Source: G963668605 sp963668605 (GTDB lineage: Bacteria > Acidobacteriota > Terriglobia > Bryobacterales > Bryobacteraceae). From it: a stretch of DNA of 64,000 nucleotides. The notes beneath the pieces were generated by a model. It ran no database searches. It had not been told where the DNA came from and saw only the letters and a list, made by a program, of their open reading frames with translations. This document shows positions 34,762 through 43,831 of this stretch, one piece after another; the stretch's first letter is position 1; the number at the start of each line of letters is the position of its first letter. The DNA lies in contig OY764903.1 in assembly GCA_963668605.1 (NCBI GenBank), positions 3,162,001 to 3,226,000 of the forward strand, written 5' to 3'. The position numbers and the translations under genes are program-made.

Positions 34762-37700
34762 ATGTTACGTTCAGCCAGTTGTGTACTTGCACTTACGCTG
34801 TTCACACTATATCTGTCCGCACAGGACTTCCGTGGGACGATTTCCGGACAGGTGACCGATGCGTCCGGTGCGGCGATTGCCGGGGCCAAGGTTCACGCGC
34901 TGCAAAAGAGCACGGGTGAGGTGCTGGAAAGAGAGACCAACCATGAGGGTTTCTACGTTCTCACGCCGCTCCAACCCAGCGTCTACGAAATCGAAGTCAG
35001 CGCCCCGGGCTTTCAGAAGCTGAAACGGGAGAACGTCACGGTGCTTGTGGCCGACAAACTCGACCTGCCGTTCAAACTCCCGGTGGGTAACGCGTCCTCG
35101 GAGATCACCGTGACTGCGGCCGTCGAAACGCTGCAAACCGCGGACGCCTCAGGTGGCTTGAACTTCGATTCCACGATGACCAGCGAATACGCCCTCAATG
35201 GCCGCCAAGTCTACCAGTTGATGGACCTCACGCCGGGAGTGATGTTTACCCAGGAGGATTTCGGTTCCACTGGTTCCTCGGGCACGCGTGGCTGGGACGT
35301 CAGCAACAAGTACACTATCAGCGGTGGGATAGTCGGGACTAATAGCTTCAACCTCAACGGCGCGTCCGTTAGCCTGACCGGCACACCCAGTCTCGCGCCT
35401 AACGTGGATGCCATCCAGGAATTCAAGGTGATGAGCAACACCTATGACGCTGCTATGGGCCGCACAGGCGGCGGCAGCGTGAATACCACCCTAAAATCCG
35501 GCTCGAACAAGTGGCACGGCTCGCTAGCGGAGTTCATGCGCAATAGAGTGCTGGATGCCAACGCCACCCAACTCAACGCCGCCGGAGCGCCGCGGGGGAA
35601 GCACATCGTGAACCAGTTCAGCGCCACGATCGGGGGTCCGCTGCGCAAAAATAAGGATTTCATCTTCGGCAGCTTCGAGGGCTGGCGCGAGCGTGTGCCA
35701 TTCCCCGTCGTGGCCGACGCTCCTCCGCTGGATCTGCGGACCGGGCAGGAGTTTAGCAAGTACAACATGCTGGTTTACGATCCGCTCACCAGCCACGCCT
35801 GCGTGAATGGCACGGATGTGAGCGGCACCTGTTCCAGCACTTACATCCGCAACCCCTTCCCCGGCAACGTCATCCCCGAAAGCCGGATCAACCCCATCGG
35901 CAAGAAGATCCTCGCCTATTACCCCACGCCGAACTACCCGGGCATGGTGAACAACTACGTGGCGGGCACCGGCGGCAAATACCGCTACGATCAGCCGATG
36001 GTGAAGTACGACCGCGTCATCGACGACAACAACCGCGTGATGTTCACGTTCACGTTTCAGGATGGAAGCGAATACCGCAACAGCAGCGGGATTCCCGGCG
36101 CCGCCGCCTCGGGCGATGTCTACTCCCACCGGCGGCCCCAGGGCTACATCGCGAGTTGGACGCGCATTCTCTCGCCCAGCGCCATCTTCGACGTGCGCGC
36201 TTCGTTCAACCGTTTCGCCCAGCGGTTTCCCAACGTGGACTACAACTACGACGTCAAGGCCGAAACGCTCGGCATGAGCATGCCTGAGGTTCCCACCAGC
36301 ACGCATGCAACACCGCCGCGTATCACCATCGATCAGTTCACGGACCTGTTTGGCCGCGGCGCCAATCTCCAGACGTGGTATGCGGAAAACCAGTGGAATC
36401 TCGTGCCTTCCGTCACGCTCAGCCGCGGCGCCAAGACCATCAAGTTCGGCGTTGACCTGGTGTATGCAGGACGGGGCCAGGGCGATATCGGACTGGCGAA
36501 CGGATATCTCCAGTTCACGCGCTGGGGAACGCAGCGCTACCCCACCCGTTCCGCCCTGAACGCGCAGGACGGTTCCGGTATCGCGGACGTGCTGCTGGGA
36601 ATTCCCGGCGCGGGGCAGGTGGACTGGAACGACACCTTCTACCGCACTTGGCCGTACTTCGGATTCTTCGTGCAGAACGACTGGAAGATACGCCGCAACC
36701 TGACCCTGAACCTGGGGCTCCGCTACGACGTACAGATACCCTGGGTGGAGCGCTTTGACCGCGCGGCCACCGGCTTTGACTACAACGCCGTGAATCCGCT
36801 CAGCGATCCGATTCTCGCCAACTGGAAGAAACTCCAGGCGACCTATAACGCCAACCCCGCGAACAAGTATCCTTATCCCGATCCTCCGGCTGCTATTATG
36901 GGCGGCAAAACGTACATCCAGCCGGGGGGCAACCGTCGGATCTATGATACGGACTGGAGCAACATTCAGCCGCGCATCGGGCTCGCCTGGTCGATCGACC
37001 GCAATACCGTCCTACGCACCGGTTTCGGCATCTACCATCGCACTTCGACCGAATGGGGGCAGACGGACGGATTCAACCAGACCACGAATTTCCAGCGTTC
37101 GCTCAACGGCGACGTCACGCCTTCGGCCACCAGTCTAACCGGACCGTACTCGTTGCAGAATCCTTTCCCCGACGGTGTCCTGCAACCTCAGGGCAGCAAC
37201 ATCGGATTGCTAGCGAATGTAGGCAATGCGGTCACCTACGATGCCCGGCTGCGTCCCATTCCGCGCACCTTCCAGTACTCGTTCGGATTCCAGCGCCGCC
37301 TCTTCTGGAACGTGCTGCTCGATGCCTCGTATGTGGGCAGCCAGACCGTCCACGATGCCATGTCGATCAAGACCGACTACTGGCCATGGGAATTGACGCA
37401 AGCCGCTATTGCGACTAACGCGGTGGGCGACACTACCGTGGCGAACCCGTTCTATGGAATTATTCCCGCCAACCGGACGTTTGGAAACGCCACCATCCGG
37501 CGGCGCGAACTGATGCGGCAATACCCGCTTTTTGCGAACGTCACGAGCAATAACCAGCCATGGTCGCGCTACCGCTACGACGGACTGCAACTCCGGGTGG
37601 ACAAGCGCTTCAGCGGCGAGCGCAGCCTAATGGGCGGACTTACGCTGATCTTCTCCTACACGTTCTCGAAGAACTTGCAGGCCGACAACTACCTGAACAA

Positions 37701-38262
37701 TTGGAACTACGCACATGAACAGCCGGTGAAGGAACTTGTGCCCTATGATAAGCCGCAGAACCTGGCCCTGAGTGGCGTCTGGTCTCTGCCCTTCGGACGC
37801 GGGCGCTATTTCGCACCCTCCAACAAGATGGTGGGCGGCTTCATCGGCGGCTGGACCGTGAACTGGGCGTACCGCTATAGTTCAGGCACCCCGGTGAACG
37901 GCATCAACGCGGTGAATACCTGCGGCACGCTGCTGGTGGACGACCAAACGAACGACCGCTGGTGGAACAACACCAAGGGTTGCTGGAAGGGGAATCCGGG
38001 TTACACGCCGCGCGTTGTGGAAGACCGCTACGCCTGGTTGCGCTGGATGGACAACTCCACGGTCAACCTGGCCGCCAACAAGGACTTCAAGCTGGCCGAA
38101 CGCTGGAAGCTGAACTTCCGCGTCGAGGCATTCAACCTGGCCAACACGCCCATCTACAGACCGGCCTCCACCACATACAGCGATGCGAGTTTCGGGCAAC
38201 TGTCCATCGAGCAGCGCAATTTCCCGCGGAATATTCAGATCGCGGCGAAGATAATCTTCTGA
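34762..38262 (+). CDS. Oar-type TonB-dependent receptor
   Basis: An outer-membrane receptor of 1,166 residues. The signal peptide (MLRSASCVLALTLFTLYLSA) is followed by a carboxypeptidase-regulatory-like domain (DFRGTISGQVTDASGAAIAG to about residue 105), a plug (NSFNLNGASVSLTGTPSLAP, DAIQEFKVMSNTYDAAMGR) and a long barrel with family motifs (GNVIPESRINPIGKKIL, FFVQNDWKIRRNLTLNLGL) ending PRNIQIAAKIIF. It has its own strong promoter candidate upstream. It directly follows the pectate-lyase-like and rhamnonate-dehydratase-like genes on the same strand, so it is the natural importer for pectin-derived oligosaccharides (inference). No SusD homologue is adjacent. Confidence 0.92.
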   Translation: MLRSASCVLALTLFTLYLSAQDFRGTISGQVTDASGAAIAGAKVHALQKSTGEVLERETNHEGFYVLTPLQPSVYEIEVSAPGFQKLKRENVTVLVADKLDLPFKLPVGNASSEITVTAAVETLQTADASGGLNFDSTMTSEYALNGRQVYQLMDLTPGVMFTQEDFGSTGSSGTRGWDVSNKYTISGGIVGTNSFNLNGASVSLTGTPSLAPNVDAIQEFKVMSNTYDAAMGRTGGGSVNTTLKSGSNKWHGSLAEFMRNRVLDANATQLNAAGAPRGKHIVNQFSATIGGPLRKNKDFIFGSFEGWRERVPFPVVADAPPLDLRTGQEFSKYNMLVYDPLTSHACVNGTDVSGTCSSTYIRNPFPGNVIPESRINPIGKKILAYYPTPNYPGMVNNYVAGTGGKYRYDQPMVKYDRVIDDNNRVMFTFTFQDGSEYRNSSGIPGAAASGDVYSHRRPQGYIASWTRILSPSAIFDVRASFNRFAQRFPNVDYNYDVKAETLGMSMPEVPTSTHATPPRITIDQFTDLFGRGANLQTWYAENQWNLVPSVTLSRGAKTIKFGVDLVYAGRGQGDIGLANGYLQFTRWGTQRYPTRSALNAQDGSGIADVLLGIPGAGQVDWNDTFYRTWPYFGFFVQNDWKIRRNLTLNLGLRYDVQIPWVERFDRAATGFDYNAVNPLSDPILANWKKLQATYNANPANKYPYPDPPAAIMGGKTYIQPGGNRRIYDTDWSNIQPRIGLAWSIDRNTVLRTGFGIYHRTSTEWGQTDGFNQTTNFQRSLNGDVTPSATSLTGPYSLQNPFPDGVLQPQGSNIGLLANVGNAVTYDARLRPIPRTFQYSFGFQRRLFWNVLLDASYVGSQTVHDAMSIKTDYWPWELTQAAIATNAVGDTTVANPFYGIIPANRTFGNATIRRRELMRQYPLFANVTSNNQPWSRYRYDGLQLRVDKRFSGERSLMGGLTLIFSYTFSKNLQADNYLNNWNYAHEQPVKELVPYDKPQNLALSGVWSLPFGRGRYFAPSNKMVGGFIGGWTVNWAYRYSSGTPVNGINAVNTCGTLLVDDQTNDRWWNNTKGCWKGNPGYTPRVVEDRYAWLRWMDNSTVNLAANKDFKLAERWKLNFRVEAFNLANTPIYRPASTTYSDASFGQLSIEQRNFPRNIQIAAKIIF

Positions 38263-38441
38263 CCCGTGGGCACCTGCCAAATTCAAGAAGCGAGATGGCA
38301 GGAAACAGGTTGAAAGCAGACATCTGCGGGACCGGCAAGTGCGGCATCCGGAACCGGCGCGGGGCCGTCCACAGACAAAGTGCATGGAGAACATGCCGGA
38401 CGGCAAACAGCGCTCGATGCAGGTGGACGCTTTTTTAATTT

Positions 38442-38672
38442 GATCGCCGCAATCCCCTGGTTCGCCGCGTGCCGGAGATGCAGAAAGACGAGATTGCCAA
38501 ACTTGCCGCCGGTGCGTTGAACTCGATCGCGCGCCACCGCCGCGATGCGCTCTGGGAGGCGCGGCGTGCCATCCGTTCCGCCGGTCCTTTATTAGAAGAG
38601 TCGCCGGCCGCCGCGCAGCAATCGCCGCTGCCCGCGCCGGAAACAGGCGATGTGTCGCATGATTTTCATTGA
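38442..38672 (+). pseudogene. Fragment of error-prone DNA polymerase DnaE2
   Basis: An open stretch with no upstream start and a stop just 5' of it (TAA 38436-38438). The translation contains PLVRRVPEMQKDEIAKLAAG, then ALNSIARHRRDALWEARRAI, then RSAGPLLEES. From memory this matches the C-terminal helix-hairpin-helix region of DnaE2 (DEI..LA..GALNSI..HRRDALW....A.R.AGPLLE). The polymerase palm, PHP and OB parts are absent on both sides. After PLLEES the sequence degenerates and stops. I read it as a relic of a deleted dnaE2 or imuA-imuB-dnaE2 cassette. The rest of 38263-38703 shows nothing else recognisable. Confidence 0.6.
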
Positions 38673-38703
38673 CATGTGCAGCACATGCAACTAGCCTGGA
38701 AAC

Positions 38704-38934
38704 ATGCAGAAGATGATTCAGCTCCGGCATGTACCGGAGGAACTCCATCGCGAGCTGAAAGCCAGGGCGGCACGGGAAGGCATGACGCTTTCCGACTACC
38801 TGGTCCGCGAGGTTGCGCGGATCGCACAGCGCCCAGCACTACACGAGCTTCGAGAGCGGCTGGCACAGCGTAGCCGCGTAGTCCCCCGTGTCTCCACCGC
38901 GAAGGCGGTGCGGGCGGAGCGGAACGAGCGATGA
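38704..38934 (+). CDS. VapB/FitA-like ribbon-helix-helix antitoxin
   Basis: A 76-residue antitoxin. Residues 4-45 (MIQLRHVPEELHRELKARAA, GMTLSDYLVREV) form a ribbon-helix-helix DNA-binding domain of the Arc/FitA type, which normally represses its own operon. The basic C-terminal tail (RERLAQRSRVVPRV) would wrap the toxin. Its TGA overlaps the toxin ATG as ATGA (38931-38934), the classical arrangement of such modules. It sits next to a dnaE2 relic, a position typical of mobile or scarred DNA. Confidence 0.88.
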   Translation: MQKMIQLRHVPEELHRELKARAAREGMTLSDYLVREVARIAQRPALHELRERLAQRSRVVPRVSTAKAVRAERNER

Positions 38935-39323
38935 TCGTCCTGGACGCCTCCGTCGTTCTCGAGATTCTGTTGAATACGAAGAGCGGCGAGCGGCTGGCGT
39001 CAAGAGTTCTCGACGGAAGCGCAAGTCTTCACGCACCACATCTGCTGGATCTCGAAGTCGCGCAAGTGTTGGGCAGGTACTGCGTCCATGGCGACATGAC
39101 TGCACGGCGCGGACAGGAAGCGCTCAAGGATCTGGCTGCATTCCCGATCGAACGTTATCCGCACGACTTTTTACTGGACCGCGTTTGGGATCTCCGGCAA
39201 AACCTCACGGCTTACGACGCCGTATATCTCGCACTGGCAGAGGCACTCGACGCCACGCTGCTCACACGGGATGCCGCGTTCGCCGCGCTGCGCAACAGCC
39301 GTGCAAAAATCGAACTCGTGTAG
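38931..39323 (+). CDS. VapC-like PIN-domain toxin
   Basis: A 130-residue PIN-domain ribonuclease, presumed toxin of the pair with the preceding antitoxin. The four acidic catalytic positions are visible: D5 (MIVLDASVVLE), E42 (LLDLEVAQV), D96 (LTAYDAVYLALAE) and D114 (LLTRDAAFA). Family members bind Mg2+ and cut tRNA or rRNA when released from the antitoxin. Length is normal for VapC (about 130), so the module looks intact. Translation is coupled to the antitoxin through the ATGA overlap. Confidence 0.9.
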   Translation: MIVLDASVVLEILLNTKSGERLASRVLDGSASLHAPHLLDLEVAQVLGRYCVHGDMTARRGQEALKDLAAFPIERYPHDFLLDRVWDLRQNLTAYDAVYLALAEALDATLLTRDAAFAALRNSRAKIELV

Positions 39324-39385
39324 CACGGCCGAATAGCTCGAACAGCTTGCGGTGCAGTACACTGGTGTAACCTCTGGGCCATATC

Positions 39386-40249
39386 ATGATGCGAATCGGA
39401 ATCCACACCTCCACTTCGGGCGCGCTGGAGAATGCCGCGAAAAAGGCCATTGAACTCGGCGCCAACACGTTCCAGATTTTTTCCGCCAGCCCGCGCATGT
39501 GGCGCGCCTCGCCGCCTGATCCCAGCGCAGTGAAACGCATGGCCGAGTTGCGCAAGCAGCATGACTTGGCGCCGCTGGTGATCCACGACAGTTACCTGAT
39601 CAATCTGGCCTCGACGGATCCACTGATTCGCAGCAAGTCCATCGACGCATACCGCGGCGAAGTCGAGCGCGCACTCGCGATCGGCGCGGAATACCTGGTG
39701 GCGCATCCCGGCAGCTACAAGGGGCAAACCGTCGAAGAAGGCGTCGCGGCCTTCGTCGCGGGATTGGCCGAAGCGCTGCACGGACTGCGCTCCAAGAATC
39801 TGACGCTGCTGCTCGAAAATACGGCAGGGAGCGGTGCGGCGATCGGCTCCCAGTTTGAGGAACTGGCCGCGATCCGCCGTCAGGCGCAGGCAAAAGTGGA
39901 TTTCGAGATCGGCTACTGCATCGATACCTGCCACGCCTTCGCGGCCGGCTACGATGTCTCCACACGTGTGGGACTCCAGCGCACCGTCGCGGAGATCGAG
40001 CGCGTCCTGACCCTCGAATGCGTCCCGGTGATCCATACCAACGATTCGAAGACGCCGCTCGGATCGCGCGTCGACCGGCACGCCAACATCGGGGAAGGAC
40101 AGATTGGCCTGGAAGGATTTCGCCGTATTCTGGGGCATCCCAAGCTGTCGAATTGCGCTTTCATTCTTGAAACGCCGATCGACAACGAGGGTGACGATCT
40201 GAGGAATGTGGAAACGCTGAAAAAGTTGGTGAAGAAAAGCGGGCGGTAA
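39386..40249 (+). CDS. nfo: Endonuclease IV (AP endonuclease)
   Basis: A 287-residue TIM-barrel enzyme that cleaves the DNA backbone 5' of abasic sites in base-excision repair. The sequence follows the family throughout: RIGIHTSTSGALENAAKKAI at the N-terminus, TFQIFSASPRMW, then metal-binding segments VIHDSYLINLA, LVAHPGSYKG, LLLENTAGSG, GYCIDTCHAFAAGYD, VIHTNDSKTPLGSRVDRHAN and FILETP. Three Zn ligands from His, Glu and Asp are expected at these sites. ATG at 39386; a second in-frame ATG (39389) directly follows and either could be used. It is a single gene after the VapBC pair and converges with the response regulator ending at 40444. Confidence 0.95.
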   Translation: MMRIGIHTSTSGALENAAKKAIELGANTFQIFSASPRMWRASPPDPSAVKRMAELRKQHDLAPLVIHDSYLINLASTDPLIRSKSIDAYRGEVERALAIGAEYLVAHPGSYKGQTVEEGVAAFVAGLAEALHGLRSKNLTLLLENTAGSGAAIGSQFEELAAIRRQAQAKVDFEIGYCIDTCHAFAAGYDVSTRVGLQRTVAEIERVLTLECVPVIHTNDSKTPLGSRVDRHANIGEGQIGLEGFRRILGHPKLSNCAFILETPIDNEGDDLRNVETLKKLVKKSGR

Positions 40250-40267
40250 ACGAGCTAAGGCGGCTAA

Positions 40268-40368
40268 CGGTGCCGGGAACGACAGTAACCGGAGGCTGCG
40301 ATTTCACCACCGGAATCTTCGGAAAATTGAAGCATTCCCGCCTCCTGTCGCTCGCGCTTCCGGCACCG
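40268..40368. repeat. REP-like long imperfect palindrome between convergent genes
   Basis: The outer arms CGGTGCCGG (40268-40276) and CCGGCACCG (40360-40368) are exact complements. Inner arms also pair: CGACAG (40280-40285) with CTGTCG (40345-40350), and GAGGC (40292-40296) with GCCTC (40340-40344), with unequal bulges. It fills the gap between nfo and the LytTR gene, whose 3' ends converge, so it could work as a bidirectional terminator-like hairpin. The 3' arm, read as its complement (CCGGAAGCGCGAGCGACAGG), resembles an extragenic repeat I recall from planctomycete genomes. Confidence 0.55.
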
Positions 40369-40443
40369 TAGGCGAATCTGCGTCATTCGTAACGGCCACG
40401 CCGGGGTAACGTTCCGAATGAGGACGTGGGCAAGAGTGAAAAC

Positions 40444-41232
40444 TTATAACTTCAACAACGTGCGTAAGCGCTTGGTCTGCACGCGGCTGACGGGCACTTC
40501 GGTTTGTTTCTTGTCGTCCATGCGCAGTTGATAACTCGACTTAAACCACGGAATTACTTCCTTGATCTTGTGTATGTTCACCAGATAGGAGCGATGCACG
40601 CGCCAGAATGTATCCGGGTCGAGATTCGATTGCAGGTCTTCAATCGTGCGGTAATTCGACTGGCCTTCAAAGCTGGAAGTGACGATCGTGATCAGGCCAT
40701 CCGCGATAGTCGCATAAATTACGTCGGCGGCATCGACGATGAAATTACGGCTGCCGCTTTTGACAAGCAGCTTCGTACGCTGCGGGCCGGGCCGGATCTC
40801 GCCGGCGGCGACCGGTTGCTCGCCAGCCGGTAACTTACCCTTCTCCTGGACCGCGCGGCGCGCGCGCTCAATGGTGACCTCGAGACGCTCGGAGTCAACC
40901 GGCTTCAGGAGATAGTCCATCGCTTCCAGGCGGAAGGCTTCGACGGCATATTGATCGAAAGCGGTGACCAGGATGAAGTAGGGCAGCGGAACCCCCCGCT
41001 CGCGCAAGTCGCGGATCACGTCGAGACCGCCCATGCCCGGCATCTGTACGTCGATAAAGACGACATCGGGCTCCAATTGCTCGATCAGCTTCACGGCCTC
41101 GATCCCGTTCAAGGCAGTCGCAGCGATCTCGATATCATCAAAGTTTTTCAGAAGATAGGCGAGCTCGTCGCAAGCTAATTGCTCGTCATCCACGAGTATC
41201 GCCGAGATGGCAGAGGTCACACGGCCCAGCAT
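40444..41232 (-). CDS. LytTR-family response regulator
   Basis: A 262-residue two-component response regulator. Residues 9-130 are a receiver domain: acidic pocket D15-D16, phospho-acceptor D61 (VVFIDVQMPGMGG), the Thr/Lys switch region (ILVTAFDQYAVEAF, MDYLLKPV). A linker of about 35 residues leads to a LytTR DNA-binding domain (about 155-262: NFIVDAADVIYATIADG, FWRVHRSYLVNIHKIKEVIP). No histidine kinase is adjacent on either side, so its partner is elsewhere. LytTR regulators often control surface polysaccharide or secretion genes; no target can be read here. Confidence 0.93.
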   Translation of the reverse strand: MLGRVTSAISAILVDDEQLACDELAYLLKNFDDIEIAATALNGIEAVKLIEQLEPDVVFIDVQMPGMGGLDVIRDLRERGVPLPYFILVTAFDQYAVEAFRLEAMDYLLKPVDSERLEVTIERARRAVQEKGKLPAGEQPVAAGEIRPGPQRTKLLVKSGSRNFIVDAADVIYATIADGLITIVTSSFEGQSNYRTIEDLQSNLDPDTFWRVHRSYLVNIHKIKEVIPWFKSSYQLRMDDKKQTEVPVSRVQTKRLRTLLKL

Positions 41233-41370
41233 GAAATGTTAGTATAACATTAGGATTTATTCAGGAAGACAGGCTCGGCGATCCCATGCCGGCTTGTATT
41301 GTGAATTCATTCCGCGTGCCCGCCTGCATCGCTTCCGGAGCACAGCTAGAGATCTCGAAGGAGTTTGGTT

Positions 41371-42690
41371 TTGCCTACAAAACAGAATGTCCGTATCGCC
41401 CCCGCGAAGGGAAAGCTCGGCGTCATGATTCCTGGGGTTGGCGCGGTCACCACCACGTTCATGGCTGGACTTGAGGCGATCAAGGCCGGCTTGGGATCCC
41501 CGATCGGCTCCCTGACCCAGATGGCGGCGATCCGGCTTGGGAAGCGTACCGATAACCGCAGCCCGAAGATTAAAGATTTCGTTCCGCTGGCTGGACTCGA
41601 AGATATCGTCTATACAGGCTGGGACATTTACGAAGACAACGCCTACGAGGCCGCGCTCAACGCCGGTGTTCTCGATCGCACATTGCTCAAAAAGTTGAAG
41701 GCGCCGCTTTCGGCCGTAAAGCCGATGAAAGCCGTCTTCGAGCAGGAGTATGTGAAGCGCATCAACGGTCCCAACGTGAAGATTGGCGGATCGAAGATGG
41801 ACAAGGCCGGGATGTTGATGCAGGACATCAAGGACTTCAAGAAATCCAGCGGCGCTTCGCGGCTCGTAATGCTCTGGGCCGCTTCCACCGAGACGTTCCA
41901 CAAGGTCACGGAAGTTCACAGTAGTCTGAAAGCCTTTGAAGACGGCCTGCGCAAGGATGATCCGCATATCGCGCCGAGCCAGATCTACGCCTATGCCGCG
42001 TTGAAGTCCGGCGTACCGTTCGCCAACGGCGCTCCGAACCTGACCACCGATTGCGACGCCCTGCTCGAACTTGCGCGGGATCGCGAAGTACCGATCTGCG
42101 GCAAGGATTTCAAGACTGGCCAGACGTTCATGAAGACGCTGCTTGCGCCCGGCTTTAAGGCGCGTATGTTGGGCATCGCCGGTTGGTATTCAACGAACAT
42201 CCTCGGCAACCGCGACGGCGAAGTGCTGGAAGATCCCGGCTCGTTCAAGACCAAGGAAGAGACCAAGCTCTCCGTGCTCGACACGATCCTGCAACCGGAG
42301 TTGTATCCCGAGTTGTACAAAGACCTCTATCACTCGGTGAAGATCAACTACTATCCGCCGCGCGGCGATTCCAAAGAGGGCTGGGACAACATCGACATCT
42401 TCGGATGGCTCAACTATCCGATGCAGATCAAGGTGAACTTCCTGTGCCGCGATTCGATTCTCGCCGCACCCATCGTGCTCGATCTGGTGCTATTCCTCGA
42501 CCTCGCCAATCGCGCCGGATTCAAGGGAATCCAGGAATGGCTGTCCTTCTACTTCAAGGGCCCGATGACGGCTCCGGGGCTGTACCCCGAGCACGACATC
42601 TTCATCCAACTCATGAAGCTGAAGAACACGCTGCGCTGGATGCGTGGCGAGGATTTGATTACACACCTGGGTATGGAGTATTACGACTAG
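41371..42690 (+). CDS. myo-Inositol-1-phosphate synthase
   Basis: A 439-residue NAD-dependent enzyme converting glucose-6-phosphate to L-myo-inositol-1-phosphate in the cytoplasm. The start is read as TTG at 41371 because AAGGAG (41358-41363) lies 7 nt upstream; the in-frame TTG at 41365 is too close to that site. The Rossmann segment is GKLGVMIPGVGAVTTTFMAG. Family landmarks follow: NILGNRDGEVLEDPGSFKTK, LYHSVKINYYPPRGDSKEGW, DIFGWLNYPMQIKVNFLC, DSILAAPIVLDLVLF and GLYPEHDIFIQL. Inositol phosphates in bacteria feed phosphatidylinositol or compatible solutes. An epimerase follows 81 bp later on the same strand. Confidence 0.93.
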   Translation: MPTKQNVRIAPAKGKLGVMIPGVGAVTTTFMAGLEAIKAGLGSPIGSLTQMAAIRLGKRTDNRSPKIKDFVPLAGLEDIVYTGWDIYEDNAYEAALNAGVLDRTLLKKLKAPLSAVKPMKAVFEQEYVKRINGPNVKIGGSKMDKAGMLMQDIKDFKKSSGASRLVMLWAASTETFHKVTEVHSSLKAFEDGLRKDDPHIAPSQIYAYAALKSGVPFANGAPNLTTDCDALLELARDREVPICGKDFKTGQTFMKTLLAPGFKARMLGIAGWYSTNILGNRDGEVLEDPGSFKTKEETKLSVLDTILQPELYPELYKDLYHSVKINYYPPRGDSKEGWDNIDIFGWLNYPMQIKVNFLCRDSILAAPIVLDLVLFLDLANRAGFKGIQEWLSFYFKGPMTAPGLYPEHDIFIQLMKLKNTLRWMRGEDLITHLGMEYYD

Positions 42691-42771
42691 AAAGCTGGAG
42701 AGGCATCCGGATAGCGGAGGCGGGGTACTGTGGCCTCCGCCATTCGGACGCCTGCTTCGAGTAGTTCAACT

Positions 42772-43767
42772 ATGAAAGTTCTCGTCATTGGCGGTACTCA
42801 GTTTATCGGCCGCCCGCTGGTCAGCGCTCTTCTAAAGGCCGGGCACGACGTCACGATTCTGCACCGCAAGCCGGAGCACGACTTTGGGAAGAAGGTAGGC
42901 AACATCCAGGCCGACCGCAATAATCCGGAGGAGGTGCGCCGCGCACTCGCCGGGCATCAATTCGACGCTGTCTTCGACAACGTCTATGACTGGCAGCGCG
43001 GCACGACGGCCGCACAGGTGGAGGCCATGGCCCGGGCTTGCGGCAACAATCTGGAGCGCTATGTCTTCATGTCAAGCGTAAGCGCCTACGGCGATGGACT
43101 CAACCATCACGAAGGCGACGCGCTTGCGCCCGACGATCACCCCGACGTATATGCGCGCAACAAAGCGATGAGCGAGCGCACACTCTTCCGGATGCATCAG
43201 CGCCACGGCCTTCCGGCCGTGACGATCCGGCCGCCTTTTGTATATGGACCTGGCAATCCGTTTTATCGCGAAGCCTTTTTCTGGGACCGTCTGCGTGATA
43301 ACCGCCCCATCATTCTGCCCGGCGACGGCCGCAGATTGATGCAGTTTATCCACGTCAAAGATCTGGTCTGCGCGCTGATGAGCGCGATGACGGAGCCGCA
43401 TGCCGTAGGCCATGCCTTCAACATCGCCAACCCACGGCCTGTGACGCAGATGGAAGCCGTCCAGGCATTCGCCGAAGCTGCGGGGAAAAAGTTGAGCGTC
43501 GTGCGCGTCGCGCGCGAGCGCATTTTGCAGAGCGGAGGCCATCCCATGGGGCCAAAGCTCTATTTCGCGATGTACTTCGACTTGCCGCCGATCACGCAGG
43601 TGATTACGAAAGCGCAACGCGTCCTGCATTTCAAGCCTACCGATTTTCTGGAAGGGTTGAAGGAAACCTACCGTTGGTATCTGCGCCACCACGAGCGCCC
43701 CGCCCTCGACTACACCTTCGAGGATGCGCTGCTGACAGCGGACCGCGTACCCGTCGCGGCCAGGTAG
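42772..43767 (+). CDS. NAD-dependent epimerase/dehydratase (extended SDR)
   Basis: A 331-residue extended short-chain dehydrogenase. ATG at 42772 begins directly at the nucleotide-binding motif MKVLVIGGTQFIGRPLVSAL (GGTxFIG rather than the commoner GxxGxxG); the frame is open upstream to 42730 without support. Ser lies in YVFMSSVSAYG and the catalytic Tyr-Lys pair is in Y-A-R-N-K (HPDVYARNKAM). A substrate segment TIRPPFVYGPGNPFYRE follows. The wording resembles the UDP-glucose-4-epimerase-like / CSP41-like branch. The product could be a nucleotide-sugar epimerase; no substrate is fixed by the sequence. It may be co-transcribed with the inositol-phosphate synthase. Confidence 0.85.
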   Translation: MKVLVIGGTQFIGRPLVSALLKAGHDVTILHRKPEHDFGKKVGNIQADRNNPEEVRRALAGHQFDAVFDNVYDWQRGTTAAQVEAMARACGNNLERYVFMSSVSAYGDGLNHHEGDALAPDDHPDVYARNKAMSERTLFRMHQRHGLPAVTIRPPFVYGPGNPFYREAFFWDRLRDNRPIILPGDGRRLMQFIHVKDLVCALMSAMTEPHAVGHAFNIANPRPVTQMEAVQAFAEAAGKKLSVVRVARERILQSGGHPMGPKLYFAMYFDLPPITQVITKAQRVLHFKPTDFLEGLKETYRWYLRHHERPALDYTFEDALLTADRVPVAAR

Positions 43768-43831
43768 GCGCCGGAGAGCGCGCATCCAGCGCCAAAAGAT
43801 GCACTAATAGGGAGGAAAGGACTCTCTCTAT

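Noticed and set aside
41286..41474. A plus-strand frame with an ATG overlapping the inositol-phosphate synthase start
   Set aside because: Different frame from the well-matched enzyme, no family signal, and the AAGGAG site serves the TTG at 41371.
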